This document shows positions 62,744-64,000 of a stretch of 64,000 bases of DNA, in pieces. The position numbers were made by a program, and so were the translations under genes. Origin of the DNA: Lysobacterales bacterium (GTDB taxonomy: Bacteria; Pseudomonadota; Gammaproteobacteria; Xanthomonadales; Rhodanobacteraceae). How positions within the stretch are numbered: the first letter of the stretch is position 1; each line of letters opens with the position of its first letter. The stretch covers positions 124,001-188,000 of the forward strand of contig JADJHN010000002.1 in assembly GCA_016707485.1 (NCBI GenBank), written 5' to 3'. Under the pieces are notes generated by a model. That model had not been told where the DNA came from. It did not search any database and saw only the letters and a list, made by a program, of their open reading frames with translations.

Positions 62744-63009
62744 GTCTGCTGGCCTGGGATGGAGGATGACGTGTTGACGGATTCTAGCCCGGATTATTCG
62801 TGAAGGGCGCGGATGGCGGCGAGTCTTTTGATCCGCTTCGCTGCCGCGCGGGTCAAGGGCCGCCGGCACCGTGCCGGCGCAGGATGCACCGGGAGGAGTC
62901 GTCAGTTGCATGGGCATCCGGCAGCACGCCTGCGTGCAATGCATGCGAGGGCATTCTTCGCGGCTTCATGGACAGGACGGACCAGCAGCCGGAATGGATC
63001 GCGGTGCGC

Positions 63010-64000
63010 TCAGGCGACGACTGCCTGACCGTCGCGGACGAATGGATAGCGGACCATGCGCACGGCAACCTCGCGGCCGCGAATATCCACGCGGACACCG
63101 TCTTGGGTGCCGGCCGGAACCCGGGCAAAGGCAATTGCCTTGCCGAGTGTCGGCGAGAATGTCCCGGAGAGGATTTCGCCATCGCCAGCCTCGGTGAGCA
63201 CCTTCTGGCCGTGGCGCAACACGCCCTTCTCGTCCATGACGATGCCGATCATTTCGCGCCCGCCACCTGCGGCCTTGTGCTTCTCCAATGCCGCGCGACC
63301 GATGAAGTCGCGACCCTCGTCGAGCGCGACCGTCCAGGCCAGTCCGGCCTCCCAAGGCGTGATCGTCTCATCCATGTCCTGGCCATACAGATTCATGCCG
63401 GCTTCCAGGCGCAAGGTGTCGCGCGCGCCGAGCCCGGCGGGTTGCACGCCTGCCGCGCGCAGGCGATCCCACAGGCCGACGGCGGCGCCTTCCTCGACCA
63501 TGATTTCGAATCCATCCTCGCCGGTGTATCCGGTTCGGGCGATGAACAGGCCATCGGCCGCGAGCGCGACAAACTTGCCCAGCTTGAGCGCCTTTGCCGC
63601 CGTCGACTCGCCGAACACCGATGCTGCCTTCGCCCGCGCATTCGGCCCCTGCACCGCGATCATCGCAAGGTCGGAGCGCTCGCTGATCAGCACGTCGAAG
63701 GCCTTTGCCTGGGCGGTGATCCAGGCCAGGTCCTTGTCGCGCGTCGATGCATTGACCACGGTGCGGAAGAAATCTTCGGCAAGGAAATAGACGATCAGGT
63801 CATCGATCACGCCGCCTTCGGCATTCAGCATGCACGAGTACAGCGCCTTGCCGGGTACCTTGAGCTTGTCGATGTTGTTGGCCAGCAGATGGCGCAGGAA
63901 CTCGCGCGTGCGCGGCCCGTGCATGTCGACAACGGTCATGTGCGAAACGTCGAACATGCCGGCGTCGCGGCGCACGGCATGATGCTCCTCGATCTGCGAA
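63010..64000 (-). CDS. gcvT: Aminomethyltransferase (glycine cleavage T protein), truncated by the window end
   Basis: The first residues lie beyond position 64000; about 330 C-terminal residues are visible, with the frame open to the edge ([21 protein letters not shown]). Typical segments are [89 protein letters not shown] and [10 protein letters not shown]. It moves the methylene group from lipoyl-H protein to tetrahydrofolate, releasing ammonia. It is the upstream partner of gcvH. Confidence 0.95.
   Translation of the reverse strand, partial: SQIEEHHAVRRDAGMFDVSHMTVVDMHGPRTREFLRHLLANNIDKLKVPGKALYSCMLNAEGGVIDDLIVYFLAEDFFRTVVNASTRDKDLAWITAQAKAFDVLISERSDLAMIAVQGPNARAKAASVFGESTAAKALKLGKFVALAADGLFIARTGYTGEDGFEIMVEEGAAVGLWDRLRAAGVQPAGLGARDTLRLEAGMNLYGQDMDETITPWEAGLAWTVALDEGRDFIGRAALEKHKAAGGGREMIGIVMDEKGVLRHGQKVLTEAGDGEILSGTFSPTLGKAIAFARVPAGTQDGVRVDIRGREVAVRMVRYPFVRDGQAVVA

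Noticed and set aside
62860..62885. GCCGGCACCGTGCCGGC palindrome between gcvT and gcvH as a terminator
   Set aside because: No T-run on either strand, and termination between co-directional gcvT and gcvH is not otherwise supported.

Overview
The window looks like chromosomal DNA of a GC-rich gammaproteobacterium of the Xanthomonadales/Lysobacterales, most like the Rhodanobacteraceae (Dokdonella/Rudaea-type). The indications are the high GC3, GTP-dependent PEP carboxykinase, a MetJ-family repressor, a long HrpA helicase, an FadE-type acyl-CoA dehydrogenase, winged-helix/TPR (CadC-like) regulators, GGGAATGGGG-type dispersed repeats, and secreted proteins ending in an [I/L]F-x-[D]-x-F-[E/D] tail. 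This is my inference from sequence character; no marker gene such as rRNA is present. I see no tRNA, rRNA, CRISPR array, prophage or intact insertion sequence. Almost all of it is ordinary chromosomal backbone with short intergenic gaps.

Layout. 1-2.9 kb: 5'-truncated multidomain glycosyltransferase (surface polysaccharide). 2.9-8.5 kb, minus strand: NRDE/TANGO2-like gene (frameshifted), membrane Ser/Thr kinase, RelA. 8.6-15.3 kb: two small secreted proteins, hrpA carrying in-frame repeat insertions, and a TumE/TumA-type toxin-antitoxin pair. 15.6-17.5 kb: dps and a ThrE-type exporter. 17.5-21.1 kb: Mla/MCE lipid-transport operon (STAS-MlaE, MlaF, MlaD, auxiliary lipoprotein). 21.1-27.3 kb: amidase, ETF-ubiquinone oxidoreductase, ATP-grasp protein, etfB-etfA. 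27.3-34.5 kb: M48 peptidase (frameshifted) with DUF898 protein, GMC oxidoreductase, MOSC protein, nucleotide-transporter-like MFS protein, S-formylglutathione hydrolase. 34.5-38.6 kb: secreted propeller-like protein pair divergent from a CadC-like regulator. 38.6-43.3 kb: fadE-thioesterase, alpha/beta hydrolase, TetR regulator. 43.3-45.1 kb: Fic protein and a 0.7-kb AT-richer gap packed with TGTCG/CGACA motifs. 45.1-50.7 kb: pckG, ECF sigma/anti-sigma/DUF4097 operon, prfC. 50.8-54.6 kb, minus strand: lemA, M48-TerB-like protease, a second ECF sigma, anti-sigma-like protein. 54.6-59.3 kb: serine hydrolase, GPP34 protein, TonB-like protein, DUF883/YqjE/YqjK trio. 59.3-64 kb: GH44 glucanase, MetJ fused to a histone H1-like tail, gcvH, gcvT (truncated by the window end).

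Functional themes. Fatty-acid oxidation is well represented: FadE feeds electrons to EtfAB, and ETF-QO passes them to ubiquinone. Envelope maintenance is the other theme (Mla system, LemA/M48, ECF sigma pairs, DUF4097, TonB). One-carbon metabolism clusters at the right end, where a MetJ-type SAM-responsive repressor lies beside the glycine cleavage genes.

Most notable observations: the MetJ-H1 fusion with four 8-bp-phased Met-box-like repeats upstream; the TGTCG array beside fic; dispersed repeats inserted in frame into hrpA; two genes (NRDE and M48) each broken by an apparent single-base indel in a three-base homopolymer, which may be assembly errors; and a recurrent C-terminal tag on secreted proteins.
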